From Hellea sp965224755 (GTDB taxonomy: Bacteria > Pseudomonadota > Alphaproteobacteria > Caulobacterales > Maricaulaceae), in contig OZ245061.1 in assembly GCA_965224755.1 (NCBI GenBank), positions 1,612,001 to 1,676,000 on the forward strand: a stretch of DNA of 64,000 nucleotides. The letters are read 5' to 3'. A program made the translations under genes and the position numbers. The notes under the pieces are model-generated. The model ran no database searches. It worked only from the letters and a program-made list of their open reading frames with translations, and had not been told where the DNA came from. This document shows, in pieces, positions 52,537-61,331 of the stretch; the stretch's first letter is position 1, and every line of letters starts with the position of its first letter.

Positions 52537-53514
52537 ATGAACGGTAAAATCGGTCTTTTAATGGTCAATCTCGGTTCGCCCGATGCGCCGACCCGCAAAG
52601 CCGTTCGTAAATATCTGTCCGAGTTTCTGCATGACAGGCGCGTTATTGATACGAGCCGCTGGGTTTGGCTCCCGATTTTACACGGTATCATTCTGCGCTT
52701 GCGGCCCGCCCGCTCGGCGCGGGCTTATGCCAAAGTCTGGGGGCCGTCAGGCAGCGAAGCCCCGCTTGTCGCGATTACGCGGGCGCAAGTTGCGGGTGTT
52801 GCAAAGCGCTTGGGCGAAGACGCGCTTGTTGAAACAGCTATGCGCTACGGCAATCCGTCGATTAGCGCGGGGCTGGACGCTCTAAAAGCCAAAGGCTGCA
52901 CAGACATCGCCGTCTTGCCGCTCTATCCGCAATATTCGCATACAACGACAGCCTCAGTGCAAGACGCAGTGGCGCGTGCGCTTAAGTCTCGACCGGAAAT
53001 GCGCGAGCCGCGTCTTCTGCGCGACTATCATGATGACCCGCGTTATATTAAAGCGCTCGGCGAGAGCTTAAAGACGCACCTTGCGACGCTGGATTGGCAG
53101 CCCGATGTGGTGTTGGCCTCTTATCACGGCTTGCCGCAAAGCTATGTCGATAAGGGCGATCCCTATCAGGCGGAATGTATCCGCACGACAGATTTATTGC
53201 GGACGTATTTAGGGATGAGCGCGGAGACATTACGAATAACATTTCAATCCCGTTTCGGCCCCAAAGCTTGGTTGCAACCCTATACGGAAAAAACGCTTGA
53301 GGTTTTGGCGGCAGAAGGCCCCAAGAAGGTCGCAATTATTATGCCGGGCTTTGCCGCCGATTGCCTCGAAACCCTTGAAGAGATCAAGATAGAAGCCGCT
53401 GCAATTTTTAAAACCGCAGGCGGAGAAAAGTTCACAGCGGTTCCGTGCCTGAATGATGATGCAGCGCATTTGGATTTTTTGGCAGAGCTGGTAAAAGAGC
53501 GTTTGCTAAACTGA
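52537..53514 (+). CDS. hemH: Ferrochelatase
   Basis: Inserts ferrous iron into protoporphyrin IX. 325 residues from the ATG at 52537 (AAAGGA upstream; a TTG at 52516 is unlikely). Conserved parts are LLMVNLGSPDAP, YPQYSHTTTASVQDA, the active-site histidine in LASYHGLPQSYVDKGDPYQ, FQSRFGPKAWLQPYTEKTL and the acidic PGFAADCLETLEEI. No C-terminal [2Fe-2S] cysteine cluster is evident. It complements hemA and hemB at the other end of the window. Confidence 0.96.
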   Translation: MNGKIGLLMVNLGSPDAPTRKAVRKYLSEFLHDRRVIDTSRWVWLPILHGIILRLRPARSARAYAKVWGPSGSEAPLVAITRAQVAGVAKRLGEDALVETAMRYGNPSISAGLDALKAKGCTDIAVLPLYPQYSHTTTASVQDAVARALKSRPEMREPRLLRDYHDDPRYIKALGESLKTHLATLDWQPDVVLASYHGLPQSYVDKGDPYQAECIRTTDLLRTYLGMSAETLRITFQSRFGPKAWLQPYTEKTLEVLAAEGPKKVAIIMPGFAADCLETLEEIKIEAAAIFKTAGGEKFTAVPCLNDDAAHLDFLAELVKERLLN

Positions 53515-53526
53515 AAACACACCGTT

Positions 53527-54171
53527 TTAGATTGGCTTTAAAGCCGCATAAACCTGTTTGGCTTTTATATCAGGATTCAATATCATCGTAGAGGGCAGGG
53601 TGATATCGGCTAGTCCGGCATAGGCTTTTGCGCGAGACTCCAGTAATTTCGGATAGCATTTCAATATGCTTTCAGTTTCGGACAGACCCTCAATCTTCTT
53701 GTAATATCCCGCCCAGATAAGCGGCTTAGGCTGTTTGAAATATTGCGCTTTCAGGCGCTCCAAATGTTCAGGCATCGCTTCGATATAGACGACATAATAA
53801 TCTTGCGTGAGGGCTTTCAAAACATCAACATCAGTGTAAATCACGCTGCCCGTTGTATCTATTATAGGGTTGCATTTTTTAGTTTTCAGCGCTTTTTGTG
53901 TAGCGGCCGTTTCCAATGCAATGGATTGCTTTTCGCGCGCCGCATAGCCCTCTGTATAAGGATGGCCCTGCCATTTGGCGAAGGCGTTCATGTTATCATG
54001 ACCGAGATTTTCCCAGATCAGTTTATCGACTTCGATCAGAGTGAAATCATATTTTGTCGCCAGCCGTATCGCTGAGTAGCTCTTGCCGATATTTGACATG
54101 CCGACAAAAGCGATTTTCAGCGTGCCCGCTTTATAACGCCTATCAAATTCTGCCCGTGTTAATTTCATCAA
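53527..54171 (-). CDS. P-loop NTPase, kinase-like hypothetical protein
   Basis: 214 residues. A Walker A motif GMSNIGKS (24-31) follows a beta-strand IAFV, as in shikimate/adenylate-kinase-type folds. A possible Walker B/base is in NPIIDTTGSVIY and a lid-like region in LKAQYFKQPKPLIWAGYYKK. I do not recognise the family. It is translationally coupled to thrC (4-bp overlap, thrC first). A small-molecule kinase linked to threonine or homoserine metabolism is possible but speculative. Confidence 0.72.
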   Translation of the reverse strand: MMKLTRAEFDRRYKAGTLKIAFVGMSNIGKSYSAIRLATKYDFTLIEVDKLIWENLGHDNMNAFAKWQGHPYTEGYAAREKQSIALETAATQKALKTKKCNPIIDTTGSVIYTDVDVLKALTQDYYVVYIEAMPEHLERLKAQYFKQPKPLIWAGYYKKIEGLSETESILKCYPKLLESRAKAYAGLADITLPSTMILNPDIKAKQVYAALKPI

Positions 54172-55520
54172 GCGTGCATCGCCAGGTAATCGGCCAGAGC
54201 CTCAAGGCTCGGCGGCATGACATGGACGCGTTTAGGTTTTCGCATGGCTTTGGCCAGCGGCTTAGGCAGGGGGATATCTTCGCGGATGATGCGCTCTACG
54301 GAGTCTGCAAATTTGGCAGGATGCGCCGTGCCGACTGTGATTTTGATGAAATCCAAATCTACATCTTTGGAAAACTCTTCCATGGCCAAATGCCCGACAG
54401 CCGTATGCGGACACATGACATAGCCCGTTTCGTTATAAATCCGGCGCATATGGCGCTCTGTTTCTTGATCTGAAAAAGATGCGCCCCAACAGACATCAGT
54501 GATGGCGTCATAGTCCCCGTCAAATAAATCCAGAATACGCGGAAAATTATTCGGGCGGCCAATATCCATAGCGTTTGAGAGCGTCGGCATAGAGGGGCGA
54601 GGGGTGTATTCGCCGGACTCCAGATAATCAACAAAAGGGTCATTAGCATTATTGCCGATAACAAAACGTTCAATCGGCGCACCCATTTTACGGGCAATTA
54701 AACCGCCCGTCAGATTGCCGAGATTGCCGCAGGGAATGGAATAGACAATCGGCACGCCGGGATGGGCCGCTTTAATTTGCAGGCTTGTCCAGAAATAATA
54801 AAAACTCTGCGGGATAACCCGCCCGACATTGATGGAATTGGCCGACATAAGCGAATGTTTAGCTGTTAAATCCTTATCAGCGAAGGCGGCTTTAACGAGC
54901 GTCTGGCAATCGTCAAATGTCCCGTCCACAGAGATCGCGCGGATATTGCTATTTGAATTACCCATAGTGCAAAGCTGTTGTTCCTGAACCTTGCTGACTC
55001 CGCCTTTGGGGAAGAGAATAAAGACATTAATGCCCTCTTGATAGAGAAAGGCATCGCCAATCGCCCCGCCGGTATCTCCGGATGTGGCGACAAGGATGGT
55101 GCGTTTCTCGCCGGTAGCTTTCATCAGGTGGCTGGCAGCCCGGCCCATAAACCGGGCGGCGAAATCTTTAAACGCCAAGGTCGGGCCGCGGAATAATTCG
55201 AGGATATATTCATCAGCAATTTCGGGCGTAGCCGAATCCAGTTCCATCCCCGTAAGGGTTCTAAGCGGAAGCGGGAAATTATAGGCGTCGCGGCAGATCG
55301 TTTTCAAATCCCCATCGGCGAAGCGCGCATCAACGAAATACCGGGCCAGCATGGCCGCGCAATCAGCAAAGTTCATCGCGCCCATTTGCGCGGTTTGCTC
55401 CGGCGTAAAATGCGGAATAGCGTCCGGCATCCACAGCCCGCCATCAGGCGCAAGGCTGGCCAGCAAGGCCTCGCCAAAACGCGCCTTCATCTTCGGATCA
55501 GAATGAGAGTGATAATTCAT
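54168..55520 (-). CDS. thrC: Threonine synthase
   Basis: PLP enzyme that converts O-phosphohomoserine to threonine. 450 residues, the longer bacterial type: YHSHSDPKMKARFGEALLAS at the start, PLP lysine K118 in GPTLAFKDFAARFMG, VATSGDTGGAIGDAF, PCGNLGNLTGGLIARKMG and TVGTAHPAKFADSVE. No thrB or hom gene is adjacent. Upstream at 55605-55686 lies a palindromic repeat between thrC and the his operon. Confidence 0.95.
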   Translation of the reverse strand: MNYHSHSDPKMKARFGEALLASLAPDGGLWMPDAIPHFTPEQTAQMGAMNFADCAAMLARYFVDARFADGDLKTICRDAYNFPLPLRTLTGMELDSATPEIADEYILELFRGPTLAFKDFAARFMGRAASHLMKATGEKRTILVATSGDTGGAIGDAFLYQEGINVFILFPKGGVSKVQEQQLCTMGNSNSNIRAISVDGTFDDCQTLVKAAFADKDLTAKHSLMSANSINVGRVIPQSFYYFWTSLQIKAAHPGVPIVYSIPCGNLGNLTGGLIARKMGAPIERFVIGNNANDPFVDYLESGEYTPRPSMPTLSNAMDIGRPNNFPRILDLFDGDYDAITDVCWGASFSDQETERHMRRIYNETGYVMCPHTAVGHLAMEEFSKDVDLDFIKITVGTAHPAKFADSVERIIREDIPLPKPLAKAMRKPKRVHVMPPSLEALADYLAMHA

Positions 55521-55604
55521 GGCTTGGTGATTAGCGAAAATGGAGAATCTTTCAAGTGTTTAGGAAGGGCGGGATGACAATAGTGGGATGAACTCTCTCT
55601 TTAC

Positions 55605-55686
55605 TGTTCCCCGCCTTGAGCGGGGACCTCCCAGCAACGAAAACCACACCTCAATTGGAGGAGACCCCCGCTCAAGGCGTGGGACA
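55605..55686. repeat. Palindromic element with GTTCCCCGCCTTGAG arms, complete copy
   Basis: TGTTCCCCGCCTTGAGCGGGGACCTCC at the left (each arm itself a hairpin) is mirrored at the right by GGAGGAGACCCCCGCTCAAGGCGTGGGACA. An incomplete relative lies at 29691-29755. It is placed just after the his operon stop and may act as a hairpin terminator. Confidence 0.75.
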
Positions 55687-55706
55687 CAGAAAATAACAGA
55701 AGGGAG

Positions 55707-56315
55707 CTATTTGTGACGGCTCTTGAGTTCGGCAATAACGCTACTCAACGTCACATCTTTCGCCGCAAGTAGTACCAGCAAGTGATAAATCAAATCCGCA
55801 GCCTCGCTCGTCAATTTATCATCTGTTTCCGCGACTGCGGCTAACGCCGTCTCCACGCCTTCTTCGCCGACTTTTTGCGCGGCGCGGCGGAGCGGACCTT
55901 GCAGGAGTTTAGCGGTGTAACTGCTGTTAGGGTCGGCGGTTTTGCGGTCTTCAATGATATCTTCGAGAAAGGCAAGAAAGCCCAAGCCTTCCGGGCCTTG
56001 CCCTCCAAAACAACTTACAGTGCCTTTATGGCAAGTTGGGCCTGCGGGGAGAGCGCGGACCAGTAGTGTGTCATTGTCGCAATCCACTGCGATAGAAACG
56101 AGTTTCAGTGTATTGCCGCTGGTTTCGCCCTTTGTCCATAGCTTTTGCCGCGAGCGGCTATAGAAGGTGACGAGCCCCGTTTCCTGCGTCTTGGCGAGGC
56201 TCTCGGTGTTCATATAGCCGAGCATCAACACTTGCTCGGTCTTGGCGTTTTGTACAATAGCGGGGGCTAGTCCGCCGCCCTTTTTCCAATCAATTTTATT
56301 TATGGCAATTTTCAT
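55707..56315 (-). CDS. hisIE: Bifunctional phosphoribosyl-AMP cyclohydrolase / phosphoribosyl-ATP pyrophosphatase
   Basis: 202 residues. The HisI half (~1-112) has LMLGYMNTESLAKTQETG, FYSRSRQKLWTKGETSGN, VDCDNDTLL and GPTCHKGTVSCF, with the metal-binding cysteines. The HisE half (~117-202) has YTAKLLQGPLRRAAQKVGEE, GVETALAAV and EAADLIYHLLVLL. It catalyses steps two and three of histidine synthesis. The start at 56315 overlaps the hisF stop by 4 bp; the frame is open further up, but that part overlies hisF. A fused HisIE is usual in enterobacteria and Bacteroidetes but uncommon in alphaproteobacteria. Confidence 0.95.
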   Translation of the reverse strand: MKIAINKIDWKKGGGLAPAIVQNAKTEQVLMLGYMNTESLAKTQETGLVTFYSRSRQKLWTKGETSGNTLKLVSIAVDCDNDTLLVRALPAGPTCHKGTVSCFGGQGPEGLGFLAFLEDIIEDRKTADPNSSYTAKLLQGPLRRAAQKVGEEGVETALAAVAETDDKLTSEAADLIYHLLVLLAAKDVTLSSVIAELKSRHK

Positions 56316-57079
56316 ATGCGTATCTCTATACCTGCGGCTTTCAGGTCTTTCTTTAACTCTGGTATCGCAATCACGGATTTGTGGAACACACTGGCCGCTA
56401 AGGCCCCGTCCACATTGGCTTGCTTGAAAATATCTTCGAAATGTTGCGCCGTGCCCGCCCCGCCTGAAGCAATCAAAGGCACCGAACATAGTTTACGGAC
56501 TGCCGCCAACTGTCTGATATCATAGCCTTTTCTAACGCCGTCTTGATTCATGCAGTTTAGCACGATTTCGCCCGCGCCGCGCTCAACAGCTTCGGCCGCC
56601 CAGTCCAAAGTTTTACGGCCTGTCTCGCGGGTTTTATCCGGGTCGCCGGTATGGGATTTAACTCGGTAGGTGTCGCTTTCTTCGAAACTGTCAATTCCGA
56701 CCACGATACATTGGCGGCCATAGGCTTCGCTAAGCTCATTGATAAGCTCGGGGCGGGCGAGGGCTGGAGAATTGATACTGATCTTATCGGCTCCTGATGC
56801 TAATCTTGCGCCTGCGGCCTCAACGGTTTTAATGCCGCCCGCCACGCAGAACGGAATATCTATAGACCGAGACACTTTTCTGATCCAATCCGGGCTGATG
56901 GTGCGGTCATCTACTGACGCCGTGATGTCGTAAAACACCAGCTCATCCGCGCCTTGATCGGCATAGCGCAAGGCGAGGTCAACAATGCCGCCGACATCTT
57001 GGTGATTGCGAAATTGCACGCCCTTGACCACGCGGCCATCCTTCACATCAAGGCAGGGTATGATACGCCTTGCTAACAT
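56312..57079 (-). CDS. hisF: Imidazole glycerol phosphate synthase, cyclase subunit
   Basis: 255-residue TIM barrel that couples ammonia from HisH to PRFAR, giving imidazole glycerol phosphate and AICAR. Catalytic D11 is in RRIIPCLDVKDGRVVKG. VGIDSFEESDTYRVKSHTGD, RGAGEIVLNCMNQDGVRKGYD and LIASGGAGTAQHFEDIF are typical. It overlaps hisA by 7 bp. Confidence 0.97.
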   Translation of the reverse strand: MLARRIIPCLDVKDGRVVKGVQFRNHQDVGGIVDLALRYADQGADELVFYDITASVDDRTISPDWIRKVSRSIDIPFCVAGGIKTVEAAGARLASGADKISINSPALARPELINELSEAYGRQCIVVGIDSFEESDTYRVKSHTGDPDKTRETGRKTLDWAAEAVERGAGEIVLNCMNQDGVRKGYDIRQLAAVRKLCSVPLIASGGAGTAQHFEDIFKQANVDGALAASVFHKSVIAIPELKKDLKAAGIEIRI

Positions 57080-57798
57080 TTCACGGCTTGGGCGAGAGTG
57101 AAGCGGTTTTCGTAAAGTGCTTTACCGATGATGATGCCGTGAGGGTTTAGGGCCTTTAATTCCCTGACATGTGTCAATGTGCCAACGCCGCCAGATGTGA
57201 TAAGGTTGATCGTCGGGTAATTTATCATAATTTGTTTGTAGAGCTCAATATTGGAGCCGCTCTCAATGCCGTCGCGCGAAATATCTGTGACCAACATCGT
57301 TTTAAGCCCTGAGCCCAAATAATCATCCAGCACATGCCAGAGCGTTCGCTTGCCTCTTTCCGCCCAGCCATGAGTTGCGGGGTAAGGCTCGCCGTCTTCG
57401 CCGATATTAACATCGAGCGCAACGCAGATACGGTCTTGCCCAAGTTCGGTGATCCAGAATTTCACCATTTGCGGATGGCTCACAGCGAGGGAGCCGATTA
57501 CGGCCCGCTCCACGCCGCCCTCAATCAGCCTTTGAATTTGCGCAAGCTCGCGCAGCCCGCCGCCGGTTTGCACTTTTAATCCGCTTTCTTTGGCGAGCGT
57601 CATAATCAAATCCGCTTGTTCGCTATTACCGTGTTTAGCTCCGTCCAAATCAACAATATGTATCCATTCCGCCCCGGCCTTTGCGTAGTTACGGGCGACA
57701 TTTAGCGGCGAGATGTCATAATTCTTACGTTGGTTGAAATCTCCTTTAATAAGGCGAACACAGCCGCCGTCCATTAGGTCTATCGCGGGGTAGATCAT
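57073..57798 (-). CDS. hisA: ProFAR isomerase
   Basis: 241-residue TIM-barrel isomerase of 5'-ProFAR. MIYPAIDLMDGGCVRLIKGD (D7), VQTGGGLRELAQIQRLIEGG, ICVALDVN, LVTDISRDGIESGSN and LITSGGVGTLTHV match the family. It overlaps hisH by 4 bp and hisF by 7 bp. Confidence 0.97.
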   Translation of the reverse strand: MIYPAIDLMDGGCVRLIKGDFNQRKNYDISPLNVARNYAKAGAEWIHIVDLDGAKHGNSEQADLIMTLAKESGLKVQTGGGLRELAQIQRLIEGGVERAVIGSLAVSHPQMVKFWITELGQDRICVALDVNIGEDGEPYPATHGWAERGKRTLWHVLDDYLGSGLKTMLVTDISRDGIESGSNIELYKQIMINYPTINLITSGGVGTLTHVRELKALNPHGIIIGKALYENRFTLAQAVKC

Positions 57799-58394
57799 GC
57801 GGGCACCTTTAGAAAATTTTCCAAGATTTTAGCTCCGACCTTTGCGCTGCGTTCGGGATGGAACTGGCAGCCATAGACGTTGTTCCGGCGCACAATGGCA
57901 GAAAAGGGCGTCCCATATTCGCAAGAAGCCAGAGTAATATCCGAGATATCCGCTGCAAAGCTATGCACGAAATAGGCATAGTCATTATCATTGACCCCTT
58001 TGAGCAGGGGGTCATCTTTGTGTTTGGTGAGTGTGTTCCAGCCCATATGCGGGGACGGTTGGCCTTTAGTGTCCAAGGCTGTGATCTTGCCGGGAACAAG
58101 ACCAAGCCCGGCAACAGGCGAGCCGCCTTCTTCCAGCGTTTCAAAAATCAACTGCATACCAAGACATATCCCCATAACGGGTTGCTTAAGGCTTTGTAGA
58201 ACAGGTTTCAGCCCTTTATCGTTGATTTTCTGCATTGCATAAGGGGCTGCGCCAACGCCCGGAATAATAATTCGCTCGGCAGATGTTATGGTTTCGGCGT
58301 CATCGGTCACCACGGCGCTTACGCCCAGCCTGTCAAAAGCAAAACTAACTGACGCCAAATTGGCGCAGCCTGTATCAACAATGACCAGAGACAT
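57795..58394 (-). CDS. hisH: Imidazole glycerol phosphate synthase, glutaminase subunit
   Basis: 199-residue class I glutamine amidotransferase. Nucleophile cysteine in VMGICLGMQLIFE, histidine-glutamate in YGCQFHPERS; it starts VIVDTGCANLASV. It feeds ammonia to HisF. The start shares one base with the hisCB stop. Confidence 0.97.
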   Translation of the reverse strand: MSLVIVDTGCANLASVSFAFDRLGVSAVVTDDAETITSAERIIIPGVGAAPYAMQKINDKGLKPVLQSLKQPVMGICLGMQLIFETLEEGGSPVAGLGLVPGKITALDTKGQPSPHMGWNTLTKHKDDPLLKGVNDNDYAYFVHSFAADISDITLASCEYGTPFSAIVRRNNVYGCQFHPERSAKVGAKILENFLKVPA

Positions 58395-60037
58395 CAGAGC
58401 ACGCCTTTGGTTGAGGGGATATCTCCGCCGACCTTAGCAAAGGCAGGACGCAGGGCGCGGCCCACGCCTTTAAAGCAAGCCTCTATAATGTGGTGCGAAT
58501 TATCGCCTTCGACGTCTATGTGAATCGCGGCGCCGAGCGTTTGCGCGAGGCTTTCAAAAAAATGCGGACACATCTCGGTAGGGAACTCGCCGACATGGTC
58601 CGTCGGGAATGTGCCCTTAAACACGGCAGCAGGCCGGCCCGAGAGATCAATCGCCACGCGCGCCTGCGTCTCGTCCATCGGCATGATAAAGCCATAACGG
58701 CCGATGCCCGCTTTGTTGCCGAGGGCTTGTTTGAGGGCCGAACCAAAAGCGAGCGCCGTATCCTCAACCGTATGATGGGCGTCGATTTGCAAATCGCCTT
58801 TGCAGGTCAGCGTCAACCCCATGCCACCATGTTTAGCGATTTGCTCCAACATATGATCGAAAAACCCAATGCCTGTATCAATCGCGACGGTTTTCGGATC
58901 GTCCAGATTAACGCGAATGGCGATGTCGGTTTCTTTGGTCTTGCGAAAAGCTTCGCCGATACGGTCTTGGCTTTCAGTTTCGGGCATAACGCCAAAGGCT
59001 TTCAGAGCGACATTATTCTCTTCGGGCGTGCCGATGGAGAGGCGGAAATAACCGGCAAGTTTACTGCGAAAATCACGAATTTTGATATTTGATTGGCCAA
59101 GCGCCCGAAGAAGCCCGTCCTCATCGGAGACTTTCATCAAAATGAAATTGGCATCGCTGGGATAGAGTTTTTCGACAAAGGGGGATTGCGCTAAGGCTTT
59201 ATAGACTCGCTTGCCTTCACTAACCCAAAGCTTGAGCCGATCCTTATGCACGGACATCGCGGAGGGGGCGAGGGCAGCCATGACCGCTTTTTCCACCGGG
59301 CGCGGCACCGGATAAGGCGGCAAGACTTTGAGCATAAGGTCGATGACGGCAGGGTCGGCGATACAGACGCCCATACGAACGCCCGCAAGGCCGTAGGTTT
59401 TGGAAAGTGTGCGCAGGACAACAAGGTTGCGATAAGATTTTTGCAAAGGCAGGACAGTCTCTTGCTGCGAAAATTCAATATAGGCCTCATCAACAATAAT
59501 GAGAGTTTGGGGGTTGGTTTTACAAACCGCCTCAATGCTCTCTTGGGCCAAACTATTACCCGTCGGATTATTCGGAGAACAGAGAAAGACGATCTTTGGC
59601 GTATTGTCTTTAATCGCTTTCTGAACCGCCTTTACGTCCCAAGTGAAATCATCATTAAGCGGCGCTTCGGCAATCTTTGCGCCTTGAATTTGCGCGGCGG
59701 TTTTAAAATAACCAAAGGTTGGCGGGCAGATAAGGATGCTATCGCGGCCCGCATCGCAGAATGTTCTTACCAACACTTCAATCGCTTCATCTGCGCCGCG
59801 TCCCATCATGATTTGGGCGGGCTGAACGCCGTAAAGTCCCGCGAGTCGCTCTCGCAGGGCAGGCGGCTGTTGTTCAGGATAGCGGTTATAATCCACCACA
59901 GAGCTATCTGAGGGCGGCGGGCTCCACGGGCTTTCATTAGCGTCTAAATGCAATGCGCCCGTTGATCCGCCGCGTGCAGTATAGGCGGCAAAGTCGACAA
60001 TGGCTTTACGGGCGATGCTTTCGGGCCAATCAATCAT
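58394..60037 (-). CDS. hisCB: Fused histidinol-phosphate aminotransferase / imidazoleglycerol-phosphate dehydratase (HisC-HisB)
   Basis: 547 residues. Residues ~1-350 are a complete class I/II aminotransferase: LHLDANESPW, YPEQQPPALRERLAGLYG, SPNNPTGNS, VDEAYIEFS and PLP lysine K213 in TLSKTYGLAGVRMG. Residues ~358-547 are a complete dehydratase: TGIGFFDHMLEQIAKHG, metal motifs HHTVED (421-426) and SHHIIEA (514-520), GRYGFIMPMDE. No stop codon or start-like gap lies between the halves. In E. coli HisB is instead fused to a phosphatase; no phosphatase domain is present here. It overlaps hisD by 8 bp. The joined protein covers steps six and seven of the pathway. Confidence 0.93.
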   Translation of the reverse strand: MIDWPESIARKAIVDFAAYTARGGSTGALHLDANESPWSPPPSDSSVVDYNRYPEQQPPALRERLAGLYGVQPAQIMMGRGADEAIEVLVRTFCDAGRDSILICPPTFGYFKTAAQIQGAKIAEAPLNDDFTWDVKAVQKAIKDNTPKIVFLCSPNNPTGNSLAQESIEAVCKTNPQTLIIVDEAYIEFSQQETVLPLQKSYRNLVVLRTLSKTYGLAGVRMGVCIADPAVIDLMLKVLPPYPVPRPVEKAVMAALAPSAMSVHKDRLKLWVSEGKRVYKALAQSPFVEKLYPSDANFILMKVSDEDGLLRALGQSNIKIRDFRSKLAGYFRLSIGTPEENNVALKAFGVMPETESQDRIGEAFRKTKETDIAIRVNLDDPKTVAIDTGIGFFDHMLEQIAKHGGMGLTLTCKGDLQIDAHHTVEDTALAFGSALKQALGNKAGIGRYGFIMPMDETQARVAIDLSGRPAAVFKGTFPTDHVGEFPTEMCPHFFESLAQTLGAAIHIDVEGDNSHHIIEACFKGVGRALRPAFAKVGGDIPSTKGVL

Positions 60038-61331
60038 TCACTGACTCCAGTCTTAAAGAAATAGCCCGCCTATGGGCTTCAAGGCCTTCCATTGTTGCGA
60101 GGCGCTCTACGGTCGGGCCAAGCCGCCGCAGGCCCTTGCGGGAGAGTTTCTGGATGCTGATATATTTAATAAAACTTTCCGTAGTCACGCCGGAATAAGC
60201 CCGCGCCGCGCCGTTGGTCGGGAGTGTATGATTGGTGCCGCTGGCATAATCGCCTACGGCTTCGGGTGTCCACGGCCCCAGAAAAATAGAGCCGGCATTG
60301 CGGATGGCGGGCACCAAAGTCTCCGGCTTGGTGATCTGCAAAATCAGGTGTTCCGGCGCGTAGCGGTTAATGATATCTACCACATCATCCCGGCTATCTG
60401 CGATAATCATGCGCGATTGCGCCATGGCTTGCTGCGCAATATCTTTGCGGGGCAGGGTCGTGATTTGGTTTTCAATTTCACTTTTAATCTTATCCGCAAC
60501 ATCGGACGATGTTGCCACGCATATGACTTGTGCGAGGGTGTCGTGTTCGGCTTGGCTGAGCAGGTCAGACGCCACGAAAACGGGATTAGCTTTTGCATTT
60601 GCAACAAGCATGGCCTCGCTCGGCCCGGCAGGCATATCAATGGCGGGCCCGCCCGGCGCCTGCGCGGCGAGAGACTTGGCAGCCGCAACATAGGCATTGC
60701 CCGGGCCGAATATTTTATCACATTTCGGAATGCTCTCTGTGCCGTAGCACAGCGCGGCAATGGCCTGCGCTCCGCCGCAGATAAACACATCCGTGACCTT
60801 ACAGCGATAAGCCGCCGCGAGGATAGCCGGATTGACCTTTCCGTCTTTACCGGGCGGCGTGACGACAATGCGCCGTTTAACCCCCGCGACTTTGGCAGGG
60901 ATAGCCAGCATAAGCAGCGTCGAGATCAGCGGCGCCGTTCCGCCCGGTACATAAAGGCCTGCGGTCTCAATCGCGCGGGTTTCGCGGCGGCAGATCACGC
61001 CTTTCGTGGTCTCCACTTCGATATCTTGCGGGATTTGGGCTTGGTGGAATTTTTTGATATTTTTACGTGCGGTATTGATGGCGTCTTTATCAGCTCCGGG
61101 CAGGGCGTCCCATGCCGCCTTAAGAGCCTCTTTCGGCACGTGTAAATTATTTAAAGTCACGCCGTCAAATTGGGCTGTGAAATCCAAAACCGCTTTATCG
61201 CCTCCGGTTTTCACTGCCGCCATAATATCGCGCACAGTGTCGATCAGCGTAGGATCAGACAAGCCGCCAGGGCGGGCGAGGGCGTCTTCTCGCGCGGCCT
61301 CGTCCATATCTGTCCAGATAAAGCGTTTCAT
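60030..61331 (-). CDS. hisD: Histidinol dehydrogenase
   Basis: Two-step NAD-dependent oxidation of histidinol to histidine. 433 residues from the ATG at 61331, which overlaps the hisG stop (TGATG). The frame is open 26 codons upstream within hisG but does not match there. It has ETAGLYVPGGTAPLISTLLM, AGVKRRIVVTPPGK, ICGGAQAIAALCYGTES, GPGNAYVAAAK, IDMPAGPSEAML, LLSQAEHDT and PTNGAARAYSGVTTESFIKY. Confidence 0.96.
   Translation of the reverse strand: MKRFIWTDMDEAAREDALARPGGLSDPTLIDTVRDIMAAVKTGGDKAVLDFTAQFDGVTLNNLHVPKEALKAAWDALPGADKDAINTARKNIKKFHQAQIPQDIEVETTKGVICRRETRAIETAGLYVPGGTAPLISTLLMLAIPAKVAGVKRRIVVTPPGKDGKVNPAILAAAYRCKVTDVFICGGAQAIAALCYGTESIPKCDKIFGPGNAYVAAAKSLAAQAPGGPAIDMPAGPSEAMLVANAKANPVFVASDLLSQAEHDTLAQVICVATSSDVADKIKSEIENQITTLPRKDIAQQAMAQSRMIIADSRDDVVDIINRYAPEHLILQITKPETLVPAIRNAGSIFLGPWTPEAVGDYASGTNHTLPTNGAARAYSGVTTESFIKYISIQKLSRKGLRRLGPTVERLATMEGLEAHRRAISLRLESVND

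Noticed and set aside
60072..61145. 357-codon open frame on the + strand
   Set aside because: Antisense to hisD, which is complete; a by-product of the codon bias of that gene.
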